A DNA stretch of 64,000 nt, from positions 78,793-142,792 of the forward strand of contig CACSIL010000012.1 of NCBI GenBank assembly GCA_902705825.1, given 5' to 3'. This DNA is from Halioglobus japonicus. Its GTDB lineage: Bacteria > Pseudomonadota > Gammaproteobacteria > Pseudomonadales > Halieaceae. Made by a program: the position numbers and the translations under genes. The notes under the pieces were generated by a model that was not told the origin of the DNA, made no database searches, and was given only the letters and a program-made list of their open reading frames with translations. Within the stretch, counting starts at the first letter, position 1. Every line of letters begins with the position of its first letter. Of this stretch, positions 52,578-61,283 are shown one piece after another.

Positions 52578-54041
52578 CTATCTGAATTGCAGCACTTTGT
52601 CCCTGAGCGGTCGCAGTCGCAGCTGCAAAAAATCCAGAATATAGTTCTGGTAAAGGCGCCAGGGCAATTTGGCGCCCTGCTTGGGAAACTTACCGACCGA
52701 GCGCATCACATAGCCTGAACTGAGGTTCATCATCGGTTCTTCTTCTACCGTTCCCGCCTGCAGCCGTGGTGTCGCCACTGACGTACCTGTCCTTTTCATA
52801 TAGTTCAGCACACGGCAGATAAAATCACCCGTGAGGTCACTTTTCAACGTCCAGGAGGCATTGGTATAGCCAAATACCTGAGCCAGATTCGGGACATTGC
52901 CAAACATCATACCCCTGTAGACATAGAGTTCGGAGGGGTCTACCACCTCGCCGTCAACTGTCAACTGCGCCCCGCCCATAAACTTGAGGTTCAGCCCTGT
53001 GGCCAGCACGATAATATCCGCTTCCAACTCCCTGCCCGACTGCAGCTTGATTCCGGCATCGGTAATGCGCTCAATATGATCGGTAACCACCTCGGCGCGC
53101 TGTTCACGAATGGCAGTGAACATATCCCCTTCGGGCACCGCACACAGTCGCTGGTCCCAGGGATTATAGGAAGGCGTAAAATGCGTTTTTACATCGTAAT
53201 CCTTCCCCAGTGCCTCGCGCACCTGCCCCAGCAGAAACCGTTTGACGAGTTCCGGCTTCCAGCGCGACAGCGCATAAATATAGATCTGGAAAAGTACGCG
53301 TTTCCATCGTGTAATACGGTACACCCAGGAGCCAGGTAGAAAGCGCTGTAGACGGGCCGCGGTCTGATCTTCTTCCGGCACCGAGGCGATATAGGTAGGC
53401 GAGCGCTGCAACATAATGGTGTGCGCAGTTTCCTTGGCCAATTCAGGCACCAGCGTGACGGCAGTGGCGCCACTGCCAATAACGACAACCTTCTTATCAC
53501 GGTAATCCAGATTTTCAGGCCAGTGTTGGGCGTGGACAATGCGGCCAGTAAAATCTTCAGTTCCACTGAAATCAGGGGTATATCCCTTCTCGTAGTCGTA
53601 GTAACCGCTGCACATCAGTAAAAACTGACAGGCGATTTCAACGGGCTCCCCGGTATCGGTACGCTCGGCTGAAACCGTCCAGGTGGCGGACTCTGAAGAC
53701 CAGGCGGCGCTGAGCACCTTGTGCCCGTAGCGTATGTGCTGGTCGACGCCCGTTTCGGCCGCAGTCTCCTTGAGGTAGCTCAATATAGCAGGCCCGTCTG
53801 CAAGCGCCTTGCGCGCCAACCAGGGTTTGAAAGAGTAGCCCAGCGTGTACATATCACTGTCGGAGCGAATACCGGGATAACGGAATAAATCCCAGGTGCC
53901 GCCAAGAGATTCACGGCTCTCCAACAGTAGAAAACTGCGATCCGGACAGGCCTGCTGCAAGTGTCTGGCACTGCCGATTCCGGAAAGACCTGCACCCACG
54001 ATAAGTACATCCACAAACTCTGTGCCAGCTGATGAAGCCAT
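52578..54041 (-). CDS. Flavin-containing Baeyer-Villiger monooxygenase, EthA-like
   Basis: 487 residues. FAD Rossmann motif DVLIVGAGLSGIGSARHL at the N-terminus; NADPH motif KKVVVIGSGATAVTLVPEL near residue 190. The class B/BVMO fingerprint appears as FTGRIVHAQHWPE (F-x-G-x3-H-x3-W-P). GGTWDLFRYPGIRSDSDMYTLGYSF and the overall length match EthA-type enzymes, which turn ketones into esters with O2. GGAAA precedes ATG 54041. Steroid or alkyl ketones are possible substrates. The region 54042-54304 holds its promoter area and a hairpin. Confidence 0.92.
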   Translation of the reverse strand: MASSAGTEFVDVLIVGAGLSGIGSARHLQQACPDRSFLLLESRESLGGTWDLFRYPGIRSDSDMYTLGYSFKPWLARKALADGPAILSYLKETAAETGVDQHIRYGHKVLSAAWSSESATWTVSAERTDTGEPVEIACQFLLMCSGYYDYEKGYTPDFSGTEDFTGRIVHAQHWPENLDYRDKKVVVIGSGATAVTLVPELAKETAHTIMLQRSPTYIASVPEEDQTAARLQRFLPGSWVYRITRWKRVLFQIYIYALSRWKPELVKRFLLGQVREALGKDYDVKTHFTPSYNPWDQRLCAVPEGDMFTAIREQRAEVVTDHIERITDAGIKLQSGRELEADIIVLATGLNLKFMGGAQLTVDGEVVDPSELYVYRGMMFGNVPNLAQVFGYTNASWTLKSDLTGDFICRVLNYMKRTGTSVATPRLQAGTVEEEPMMNLSSGYVMRSVGKFPKQGAKLPWRLYQNYILDFLQLRLRPLRDKVLQFR

Positions 54042-54255
54042 AACTGAATTTCCTGTTCACGCGCCGCTTTGGCCAGAAGGCCAGAGCATATGCCATGCGT
54101 GTACTGTGAACCATTCATCGCCTGCATTCAATGAATTCAGGCTGGGCGCTCATGCTACCTCTGCAAATAACAGGCGTAAAGAATCTCCGTAACAACCCGG
54201 TGATAGATGAGGGAAGAACACTACCGTGGTACAAAGAGTTATAGCGGGGGAGAAG

Positions 54256-54289
54256 TGTCTCTACCGCCCGGGCCCGGACAGTAGAGACA
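54256..54289 (-). terminator. Hairpin downstream of the vWA-OmpA gene
   Basis: Perfect 9-bp arms TGTCTCTAC and GTAGAGACA surround a GC-rich loop that itself contains the palindrome CCGGGCCCGG. It lies 16 bp after the stop of the minus-strand lipoprotein gene. No U-tract follows, so it may also be an mRNA 3' stabiliser. Confidence 0.45.
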
Positions 54290-54304
54290 ATACTGCAAAG
54301 GAGC

Positions 54305-55405
54305 TTAGTTGGCAGCCTTTTTGGCACCTACGAGAACGTCCACGCGACGATTCATCGCACGCCCTGCAGCCGTGCTGTTGGTGGCGATAGGATCGCGCTT
54401 GCCCATGCCCATGACATCGATGATATCTGCAGACAGGCCTTTGCTAACCAGATACGCCTTGACCGCAGCAGCACGTCGGATCGACAACGCCTGGTTGTAC
54501 TCATCACTGCCTACACTGTCAGTGTGGCCAACGACATCGATATCTCCCACAGCCATGCCCTGAGCACTGATGGTATCTGCCAGTTTATGCAACACAGCCT
54601 GACCTTCCGGCTTGACATTGGACTTGTCGAAGTCAAACAACACTTCGGCAGATACAGTGTGCGTTGTGTACTCCAAGCCGGCCTCTTTCGGAGTCAACAG
54701 CGTATCGGCAACATAGGTGGACAATGCGGGCCCCGAAGCGACATCGCTTGCGGCAACAGCACTGCCACAAGCTGCGCTGTCGGTGATGCTGGAAATAATC
54801 GCATCGTGCTCAGTGTCATTGCCAACTTTGACAGTATGCACACAGACCTTGTCAGGATGCGCCGCTTTCAACCCCGCAAGCGCCGACTTCACCGCGTCCG
54901 GATCATTCCAGTTAAAATCGCTGACAATGATCACACCGATACGCCCTGTATCTTCGGCCACCAGCCCTGTCGTTGCATCAATCGCCTCGGCAATCGGTGT
55001 CGTACTGGCTGCACACTTCAGTGTCCCCAGCGCGTTGTTGAAATCGGCTGAATTAAACGTGGCTGGGCCGTAGAGCGTTGAAGCTATGCCGTACCCGATA
55101 CAGGAGCCCGTGGCACCCTTGCCAAAAGTGACTACGGCCGAGTTAAAGCCCATAGACGGGACAGCGTTGCCGAAACTGGCGGTCCAATCCTCCGCCGAGT
55201 GCATTCTGGACTTGCCCTGGGCATCCTTTTTCATGGAGCCTGAGGTGTCCAGAAGTACAACAAACGTATCCACCTGCTTGGTGTACGCATTGACGTCAAT
55301 GGGTTCCCCCTGCTGCGCGACAGGCTTATACGGTGCGCCACCGCATGCAGCCAATGCCATCAGCGACAAGCCCATCACTAAACTTCTAACAGGTTGTTTG
55401 TGCAT
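54305..55405 (-). CDS. vWA-OmpA fusion lipoprotein
   Basis: 366 residues. Signal peptide ends in lipobox LAAC (Cys21). Residues about 45-235 form a von Willebrand A-like domain: VVLLDTSGSMKK supplies the DxSxS metal site (Asp53-Ser57), and RIGVIIVSDFNWNDPDAV its later acidic turn. Residues 255-360 are an OmpA/MotB domain: LFDFDKSNVKPEGQAVL, VVGHTDSVGSDEYNQALSIRRA and NRRVDVLVG, which binds peptidoglycan. It likely tethers an adhesion or assembly domain at the outer membrane. GGAGAA precedes ATG 55405. The combination is less common than either domain alone. Confidence 0.9.
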   Translation of the reverse strand: MHKQPVRSLVMGLSLMALAACGGAPYKPVAQQGEPIDVNAYTKQVDTFVVLLDTSGSMKKDAQGKSRMHSAEDWTASFGNAVPSMGFNSAVVTFGKGATGSCIGYGIASTLYGPATFNSADFNNALGTLKCAASTTPIAEAIDATTGLVAEDTGRIGVIIVSDFNWNDPDAVKSALAGLKAAHPDKVCVHTVKVGNDTEHDAIISSITDSAACGSAVAASDVASGPALSTYVADTLLTPKEAGLEYTTHTVSAEVLFDFDKSNVKPEGQAVLHKLADTISAQGMAVGDIDVVGHTDSVGSDEYNQALSIRRAAAVKAYLVSKGLSADIIDVMGMGKRDPIATNSTAAGRAMNRRVDVLVGAKKAAN

Positions 55406-55656
55406 ATATTTTCTCCAGTCCTGAGTTAAATTGAATTGAGCTTGCGTATATTCGCAATTCCAGAATCGCCAAAATCAAACACCGGCAAGACAGCTCAAGA
55501 AGCTATGCGGGTACTTCAGTAAAGCATATACATTAGAATGTCGCAAAGAATAGTAACGGCTCGGTGGGGGCTGGACTGGAATTACCTCTCTCGCGCCGCA
55601 CGAGGGGTTCCGCACAAGAACAGTGCTTCAAATCGCGCACCATTAAGGAGCACAAT

Positions 55657-55679
55657 GCGGGCTATCAAATATAGCCCGC
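55657..55679 (-). terminator. Hairpin downstream of the radical SAM gene
   Basis: A perfect 9-bp stem GCGGGCTAT/ATAGCCCGC with a 5-nt loop lies 21 bp beyond the radical SAM stop. There is no U-tract on the minus strand. The rest of 55406-55656 is the upstream region of the vWA-OmpA gene with no further feature seen. Confidence 0.5.
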
Positions 55680-55699
55680 CCCTGATCTGTTGCTGAGTG

Positions 55700-57205
55700 T
55701 CAGGCCGACAGACCGGTGAACTGGCGAATTTTCTTCCTACTGAGGAAGGAATCGATCAGTGTCGGGTCTTCCCGGTAACGGCGGTCCTCGCCTATTTGCC
55801 TGACGGTTTCAACCGGCACATCTGAACGCGTCAGTCGGTAGAGTCGATGATAGTAGTCATAGACAGCCCGTGACGGCTGTTCATCTGCAACGGCTACCGA
55901 GATCTGGTTTGGATCTTGTTTCGCCAGCTGGTTTTTCTCACTCATAACGGAGTAACTGTAAGTCGGGAAACTGATCATCTCACCAAAAGCCAGGCATTTA
56001 AGCTCCTTGGGAAACTCCAGAAGGAAGTTGAATGTCTCACGTAAATCTTCCTCCCGATCAAATTCGTTGATTGTTATCAGATCGAAAAAGCCCGTCAATC
56101 CGGCCTCAACGATTTCCCGCCCTGCCTCGATCACGCGCTTCATTTTGGTGGGGCGGTTGTAGTAGTCCTTGAGAATGCGTTCACTACCAGACTGCACACC
56201 CATGGTAATCGAAATGCACCCCGCTGCTTTGAGCGACTTCAACAACTCGACGTCGTGCGTTGTTGGGTAGGTGTAGCACCAGAAAGGCAGCCCTATCTCC
56301 TCTTTGTAACGCGGGAGGAATTCTTTCAGCCACTTGGGGTTGACGGTAAACACATCGTCATAAAACAGGATCGTCTCGATATCGAGATGCTGTTTCGCCC
56401 AGCGCAGTTCCTCAAGCACAACATCGACATCACGGCGACGCAGCGAATCCTTCTTACCAAATAATTCCTGGTAGCGGCTCTCGATACAGAAAGAACATGA
56501 AAAAGGACAGCCCCGCTGAGTCATAATCGGGTACTCCTTGCCCAGATTCACAGGGAACCTGCCGCGCTTGACCACGTCTGAATCGATATGCACATAGCTA
56601 CCGCGGCGCCAGTCGGGAATCGCTATATCATTCAACGGTATATTGGGACGATTCTTATGCTTCAGTACCGTGCCATCGGCAGCCTTGACCCAGGTCCCTT
56701 CGATATCATCCCAGGGGAGACCGGCATCGATACGATTGGCAAGCTCAACAATGACCTCCTCACCCTCGTTGATGCAGAGAATATCGGCGTGCGGTATGCA
56801 AAGCTCTGGCTCCAGAGTAGGCGCAGCACCGCCCCATATGATGGGCACATCGAAGTGCTCTCGAATTTTCTGCGTTACCAGTGCACTCTCTTTTATGATA
56901 CCGGAGTACAAGCTGAAGCCAACCGCGTCGGGTTTGAACTCGCGCAACTCGCTTATCAGTAACTCCAGTTCGGTCTCGGTAAAAGGCTTGTAGCAGTTCC
57001 AGATAACCTCGCGACCATCGACTGAAAACAGGCGCCCGGAAAACTCCGCTACCTCATAGTTTTTTGCTTCCTCAGCCGAGTGCGCCTCGTAATTTTTCAG
57101 ATAGATAATTTTCGAGGGGTGACCTGCGCGCAGCAGTTCTCCCGACAATTGCGCAGGGGCGAGGTTCAGACCAGTGAAAAGTTTGATGATTGCAACGCGA
57201 GCCAT
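55700..57205 (-). CDS. B12-binding-domain radical SAM protein
   Basis: 501 residues. Residues 1-165 resemble a cobalamin-binding domain (KPDAVGFSLYSGII, PIIWGGAAPTLEPELCIPHADILCINEGEE), though the DxHxxG cobalt-ligand motif is not visible. The radical SAM motif is RGCPFSCSFC (Cys233, Cys237, Cys240). The TIM barrel follows (DIETILFYDDVFTVNPKWL and GCISITMGVQSGSERILKDYY). Family members methylate unreactive carbons or form cyclic products, as in hopanoid, bacteriochlorophyll or natural-product synthesis. CGGAG precedes ATG 57205. An FNR/Anr box lies 108 bp upstream. Substrate unknown. Confidence 0.9.
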   Translation of the reverse strand: MARVAIIKLFTGLNLAPAQLSGELLRAGHPSKIIYLKNYEAHSAEEAKNYEVAEFSGRLFSVDGREVIWNCYKPFTETELELLISELREFKPDAVGFSLYSGIIKESALVTQKIREHFDVPIIWGGAAPTLEPELCIPHADILCINEGEEVIVELANRIDAGLPWDDIEGTWVKAADGTVLKHKNRPNIPLNDIAIPDWRRGSYVHIDSDVVKRGRFPVNLGKEYPIMTQRGCPFSCSFCIESRYQELFGKKDSLRRRDVDVVLEELRWAKQHLDIETILFYDDVFTVNPKWLKEFLPRYKEEIGLPFWCYTYPTTHDVELLKSLKAAGCISITMGVQSGSERILKDYYNRPTKMKRVIEAGREIVEAGLTGFFDLITINEFDREEDLRETFNFLLEFPKELKCLAFGEMISFPTYSYSVMSEKNQLAKQDPNQISVAVADEQPSRAVYDYYHRLYRLTRSDVPVETVRQIGEDRRYREDPTLIDSFLSRKKIRQFTGLSA

Positions 57206-57312
57206 AGATCTACTCCGAACTTATTGTTGTCTCTCTACCCCGGTGTGCCTTTTGCATCAGACAATACCCCTGCAAAAAATACGTCAAACCAAAGCGAAGA
57301 CATTCTTAACGG

Positions 57313-57326
57313 TTGATTTGGATCAA
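57313..57326. promoter_or_regulatory. Perfect FNR/Anr box
   Basis: TTGATTTGGATCAA matches the consensus TTGAT-N4-ATCAA in all ten defined positions. It lies 108 bp upstream of the radical SAM start, in the only promoter region facing that gene, while the other flanking gene ends here. The rest of 57206-57457 has no clear gene. Confidence 0.7.
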
Positions 57327-57457
57327 GTATAGAGTGTTTAGCAGGCCAATTACCACTCCATTTAAAGGAGTTGCGACGCGGTCCCGGCACGTCCTGAGGG
57401 TTGTCCTGATGTTCACAGCGGCATACCCAGCCACCCTCGCCAGCACCGCCGCAATAA

Positions 57458-58390
57458 TCAATGCGCTGTACGCTGACGCCAAATCTGCAAACCCTGAGCA
57501 TTGAGTTGCATGTCGAACGAAATACGGTTGCGCTGCTCAGTGGCAGAGCCTTGCGTATCAAACCCCTTAAGTAGATCGAGAGAATAGTCACTCAACAGTT
57601 GCTGCAACTGGACAGGGTCGGGCGAACCGGTGGTTGCCAATTCGCAATAGGCTTCGATCTGACGTGCCAGCAACTGCGCTTTGTCCTCTGAATAGGCCAG
57701 CTCGCCGTAATGTGTCAGGTACATTCGCTGCGGCGCATAGCTGCCCAGCAACTTAAGGGATGCGATAAAGGCTGCGGGATCGAACTGACTGGGAGTGGTG
57801 GACGGCAGTACAAAGTCGCCGTTGGGGAAGCGACACCAGGGATACGAGACGCCGAACATATCACCGCTGAACCACCCCCGGCTGGTTGCGTCCCAGATAC
57901 ACTGATGGTGCTCCGCGTGGCCCCGCGTGTGGCGAAACTCGAGCTGCCGACCGGACAGCGCGACGCTGTCCCCATCCTGCATCTCCCGTATCCGGGCTTT
58001 ATCGACGGCCACCACATCCCCGTAGAGGGTGTGAAACAGCTCATCGCCGTAAACCGCTTTGGAGGCTGAGACCAGCCGTTCCGGGTCGGCCATATGCCGG
58101 GCGCCGCGCGGATGGATCAGCAACTGTGCGTTGGGCAGTGCCGCCATCAGCGCACCCGCACCGCCGGCGTGATCCAGATGCACATGCGTGGGAATGACGT
58201 ACCGCACTTGCTCCCGGGCAATATTTCGCGTCTGCAGCAGGTCCCAAAGCGCACTGGCGCTGTGACTGGTGCCCGTTTCCAGCACCGCGCACTCATCGCC
58301 CTCCTCCAACAGGTAGAAACAAGCCATGCCGGGGCTGACATAGTCTGCATCGATGCAGGTGATTCCGAAATCCAACGACGTGTATGCCAT
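57458..58390 (-). CDS. MBL-fold metallo-hydrolase
   Basis: 310 residues from ATG 58390, which has AGGT at suitable spacing; ATG 58399 and 58450 are alternatives. The metal motif is THVHLDHAGGAG; a further His in HTRGHAEHHQC and the bridging Asp in WFSGDMFG complete the dinuclear zinc site. YLTHYGEL provides the last His. Function can range from glyoxalase II or lactonase to sulfatase-like hydrolysis. It follows the DUF389 gene closely (57 bp), probably in one operon. Confidence 0.9.
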   Translation of the reverse strand: MAYTSLDFGITCIDADYVSPGMACFYLLEEGDECAVLETGTSHSASALWDLLQTRNIAREQVRYVIPTHVHLDHAGGAGALMAALPNAQLLIHPRGARHMADPERLVSASKAVYGDELFHTLYGDVVAVDKARIREMQDGDSVALSGRQLEFRHTRGHAEHHQCIWDATSRGWFSGDMFGVSYPWCRFPNGDFVLPSTTPSQFDPAAFIASLKLLGSYAPQRMYLTHYGELAYSEDKAQLLARQIEAYCELATTGSPDPVQLQQLLSDYSLDLLKGFDTQGSATEQRNRISFDMQLNAQGLQIWRQRTAH

Positions 58391-58446
58391 ACTAACCATT
58401 ACCTGTGAGCCCAGAGCGCATAGCGCTACGATCGGGGCCTCCTGTA

Positions 58447-60348
58447 TCAAAGTTTGATATTGGATTGCACTTCAAGCTGTACCGGTTGCTCTAACTGCTT
58501 GCTTATCAATGCCTTCAGCTCGCCAACCTGTGCCGCATTGAGCTGCTCTTTGGCGCTGAGTTCGAGTTTCACCAGCGGCGGCTCATCCAGGGTGACTTCC
58601 GCGCGATCTACATGCACCTGCACGCCCTGCAACTGGACAAATCCTGTCGATACCCGTTCCAGAATGCGTTGCCGTTCTACCAGGTGCGAAAATGACAGGG
58701 ACAACGGCACACTGATGGCGATAAGGATCAACAACGTCGCCCCCAATCCCGCCCTCGCCCGCTTGAAAGGCGCGAAACCCAATACCAGAAACGTGACACT
58801 GGCTGCCAGTGCTATGCCCACCAGGTTGGTGACCAGCAGCAGAGATGCACCTGCAGCCATACTCCAGTCACCCCAACCGAGGCCGATACCCACGACACTC
58901 AGCGGCGGCACCAGCGCCACAGCAATCGCGACACCCGCCAGACTTTTCGCAATCTCTTCCTTGGCATTGGCATAGGCGCAGGCAACGCCGGAAATGACTG
59001 CGACCAGCAAATCCAGCAAGGTTGGCGCCATACGCATTTTCATTTCGCTGGTGGGTATATCCAATGGCATCAACCACGACATAAGGATACCGCAGGCCAG
59101 ACCCCAGGCGACGCCCAGTAATAGCGTGCGTATCGCTGTACGAATCAGTACGGAGTCGGAACGCGCCAGCCCCATGGCCAGTGAAACAATAGGCGACATC
59201 AGCGGCGCCAGTATCATCGCGCCTATAATGACGGGGGCGGAATTCGCATACAGGCCCGCCAGTGCCAACAACACGCTCAATACCATCAGCGTCTGGTAGG
59301 AAGGCGACACTCTGGCACTGTCACGCAAAGACACGAATAGCTCGCGATACTCTTCCTCTGTCGCGTGACTGAATACGGGTAGTTCACGCTGCAGCAGCGG
59401 CCCGGCTTCCTGCTCCTGAGGAATGTGATTGAGCCGGACGGTCTCTTTGGACACTGCCGCCGACGTCTCGCCGCGCCGCGTCATCGCAGGTCCCGGCAAA
59501 AGGTGCAGACGCCCCTCAAGCACTTTGAACTCTACCTCAGAGGTATGTACCGGTTTGCCATCGAGCAGATACACCATCCCCTGTGGTGCCACGATGCGCA
59601 GTCGATCTGTCTGGATCAGGCCAAGCGACGCGGGCAGTTGCGCGAGGCTTATTTTCTTTGGCCACAGCAACCGCAGGAGAAACCACAGATAGCTGGTGAT
59701 ACTGCGCGGCGCCAGTGCCAGCAGTGACAGACGACGGTCACCGGCACCGAGATCCTGGGCGATGGAATGACCGACCAAGGCACTGCGGGTTTGCCCCATA
59801 ACCACCATACCCAACGCCGCAAGATGGAAGTCTTTTTCCTTACCGGTAGTGAGGTGGTACAGCGCCAGCTTCAGTTTTCCCAGCCCCTTGAGCGCGCCGG
59901 AAATCAGGCTCCAGGCGGTTTGTGGTCGATTGATATCGTACGGGCGCAAGGCCAGCACACGCCCGATAACCACCGAGGAGAAAACCAGTTCATCATTGCA
60001 GGTGAGCGCATCTGCCATCATCAAAGGCGCCGTCAGATAGTGCTGAAAGACCTGTTTCAGCTCTCCGCGCACACCCAGTGCAACCATCGCCTGCCTGGCT
60101 TCAGAGTGCGGCAGTATCCCAACTTCCCACTGTAACTCCAGTGCTGTGATCGCAACTTCGCGAATCATTTCATCACCGAGATAGAGCAGGACACGCGCTT
60201 TACGCGGCGCCGACTCTCGCTCCGCCCAAGGTATGAATGTCACACTCGCCAGCGCAGATAATTCCTCGATATCCTCGGCCAGCAACTTGGAGTCGTGTAT
60301 CAGGAATAGCGGGGGCAGTTCTGGTGCCAGCGCTATGTCTTCAGCCAT
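58447..60348 (-). CDS. DUF389/TIGR00341-type membrane protein with N-terminal cytoplasmic extension
   Basis: 633 residues. The first about 320 residues are mostly soluble; segments such as LLAEDIEELSALASVTFIPWA and VVIGRVLALRPYDINRP have a distant diacylglycerol-kinase-like look. The membrane domain starts near residue 350 (SPSYQTLMVLSVLLALAGLYANSAPVIIGAMILAPLMSP), the DUF389 hallmark, followed by about five more helices and a C-terminal soluble domain. No transport substrate is known. AGGAG lies 8 nt before ATG 60348. The MBL gene follows. Confidence 0.88.
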   Translation of the reverse strand: MAEDIALAPELPPLFLIHDSKLLAEDIEELSALASVTFIPWAERESAPRKARVLLYLGDEMIREVAITALELQWEVGILPHSEARQAMVALGVRGELKQVFQHYLTAPLMMADALTCNDELVFSSVVIGRVLALRPYDINRPQTAWSLISGALKGLGKLKLALYHLTTGKEKDFHLAALGMVVMGQTRSALVGHSIAQDLGAGDRRLSLLALAPRSITSYLWFLLRLLWPKKISLAQLPASLGLIQTDRLRIVAPQGMVYLLDGKPVHTSEVEFKVLEGRLHLLPGPAMTRRGETSAAVSKETVRLNHIPQEQEAGPLLQRELPVFSHATEEEYRELFVSLRDSARVSPSYQTLMVLSVLLALAGLYANSAPVIIGAMILAPLMSPIVSLAMGLARSDSVLIRTAIRTLLLGVAWGLACGILMSWLMPLDIPTSEMKMRMAPTLLDLLVAVISGVACAYANAKEEIAKSLAGVAIAVALVPPLSVVGIGLGWGDWSMAAGASLLLVTNLVGIALAASVTFLVLGFAPFKRARAGLGATLLILIAISVPLSLSFSHLVERQRILERVSTGFVQLQGVQVHVDRAEVTLDEPPLVKLELSAKEQLNAAQVGELKALISKQLEQPVQLEVQSNIKL

Positions 60349-60435
60349 TTTTTGAGCTCCTGACTTAATGATACGGTGACGGTACGCGGACTGCGCTGAT
60401 ATCCAAAACCACAGCCCGCAACTGTAAACGCGTGA

Positions 60436-61206
60436 TTAACCGGCGTTCGCCACAGATCCGCCATCCAGTACAATCATCTGTCCCGTCACAAACGCGGAAG
60501 CACGCGAACAAAGATAGATAGCGGTACCGGCTGCGTCTTCTGCACTGCCCAGACGACGGCAGGGGAAAGTCGCGGCCAACTCAGCTTCATGCGGCAAGAA
60601 ATGTGCCGTCATCTTGCTGGGAAAAAAACCGGGGGCAATACCGTTAACATTGATGCCTTCGGGCGCGAGGTCCGCTCCGAGATGCCGGGTCAATTGGTGT
60701 ACCGCCGCCTTACTGGCGGAATATGCGTAATTGTTCATGTGCGGATGGGTAATGCCATTAATAGAGCCGATGTTGATAACCCTTGCCGGATCGTCTGTGC
60801 TGCCCGCTTCACGCAATGCCGGCAGCAATTGCTGCGTCAAAAAAAACAGGGATTTCACATTGATATCCATTGTTTTGTCCCAGCCACTCTCAGGGAATTC
60901 ATCGATCTCGGCACCCCAGGTAGCACCTGCGTTATTCACCAGAATATCTACGCGTGACTCCTTTTCCCGAACCGCCGCGGCAAACGCGCTTACCCCCTCC
61001 AATGTCGAAAGGTCTGCCGGAATGGCGATGCACTGCCCCAACTCGCAAAGCTCCTGCTCTGTCGCGCGCAACTCCTGTTCCTTTCGTGCAGTGATATAGG
61101 TCTTTACACCATTTTCAACAAACCCTCGCGCGATCATCGCGCCGATTCCGCGAGAACCGCCGGTTACCACTGCCACCTTGCCTTCGATACTAAAAAGATC
61201 TTTCAT
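60436..61206 (-). CDS. Short-chain dehydrogenase/reductase (3-oxoacyl reductase-like)
   Basis: 256 residues, classical SDR: cofactor motif VVTGGSRGIGAMIA, NNAGATWG, catalytic Ser in INIGSINGITHPHMNNYAYSASKAA with Tyr and Lys in YSASK, and GQMIVLDGGSVANAG. It is likely NADP(H)-dependent, acting on 3-hydroxyacyl-CoA or a related alcohol. It is downstream of the AraC regulator by 77 bp and in the same direction as the acyl-CoA carboxylase and crotonase genes, suggesting a shared catabolic route. Confidence 0.9.
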   Translation of the reverse strand: MKDLFSIEGKVAVVTGGSRGIGAMIARGFVENGVKTYITARKEQELRATEQELCELGQCIAIPADLSTLEGVSAFAAAVREKESRVDILVNNAGATWGAEIDEFPESGWDKTMDINVKSLFFLTQQLLPALREAGSTDDPARVINIGSINGITHPHMNNYAYSASKAAVHQLTRHLGADLAPEGINVNGIAPGFFPSKMTAHFLPHEAELAATFPCRRLGSAEDAAGTAIYLCSRASAFVTGQMIVLDGGSVANAG

Positions 61207-61283
61207 GTTTCGTCCTTATCCTGAAGTAAATTGAAGCTATCACAACGGCTATCGCAGAACGATCATGCCATTGCCTTGAATTA

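Noticed and set aside
57313-57504. 63-codon plus-strand frame upstream of the radical SAM gene
   Set aside because: No ribosome site, overlaps the end of the MBL gene and starts inside the FNR box.
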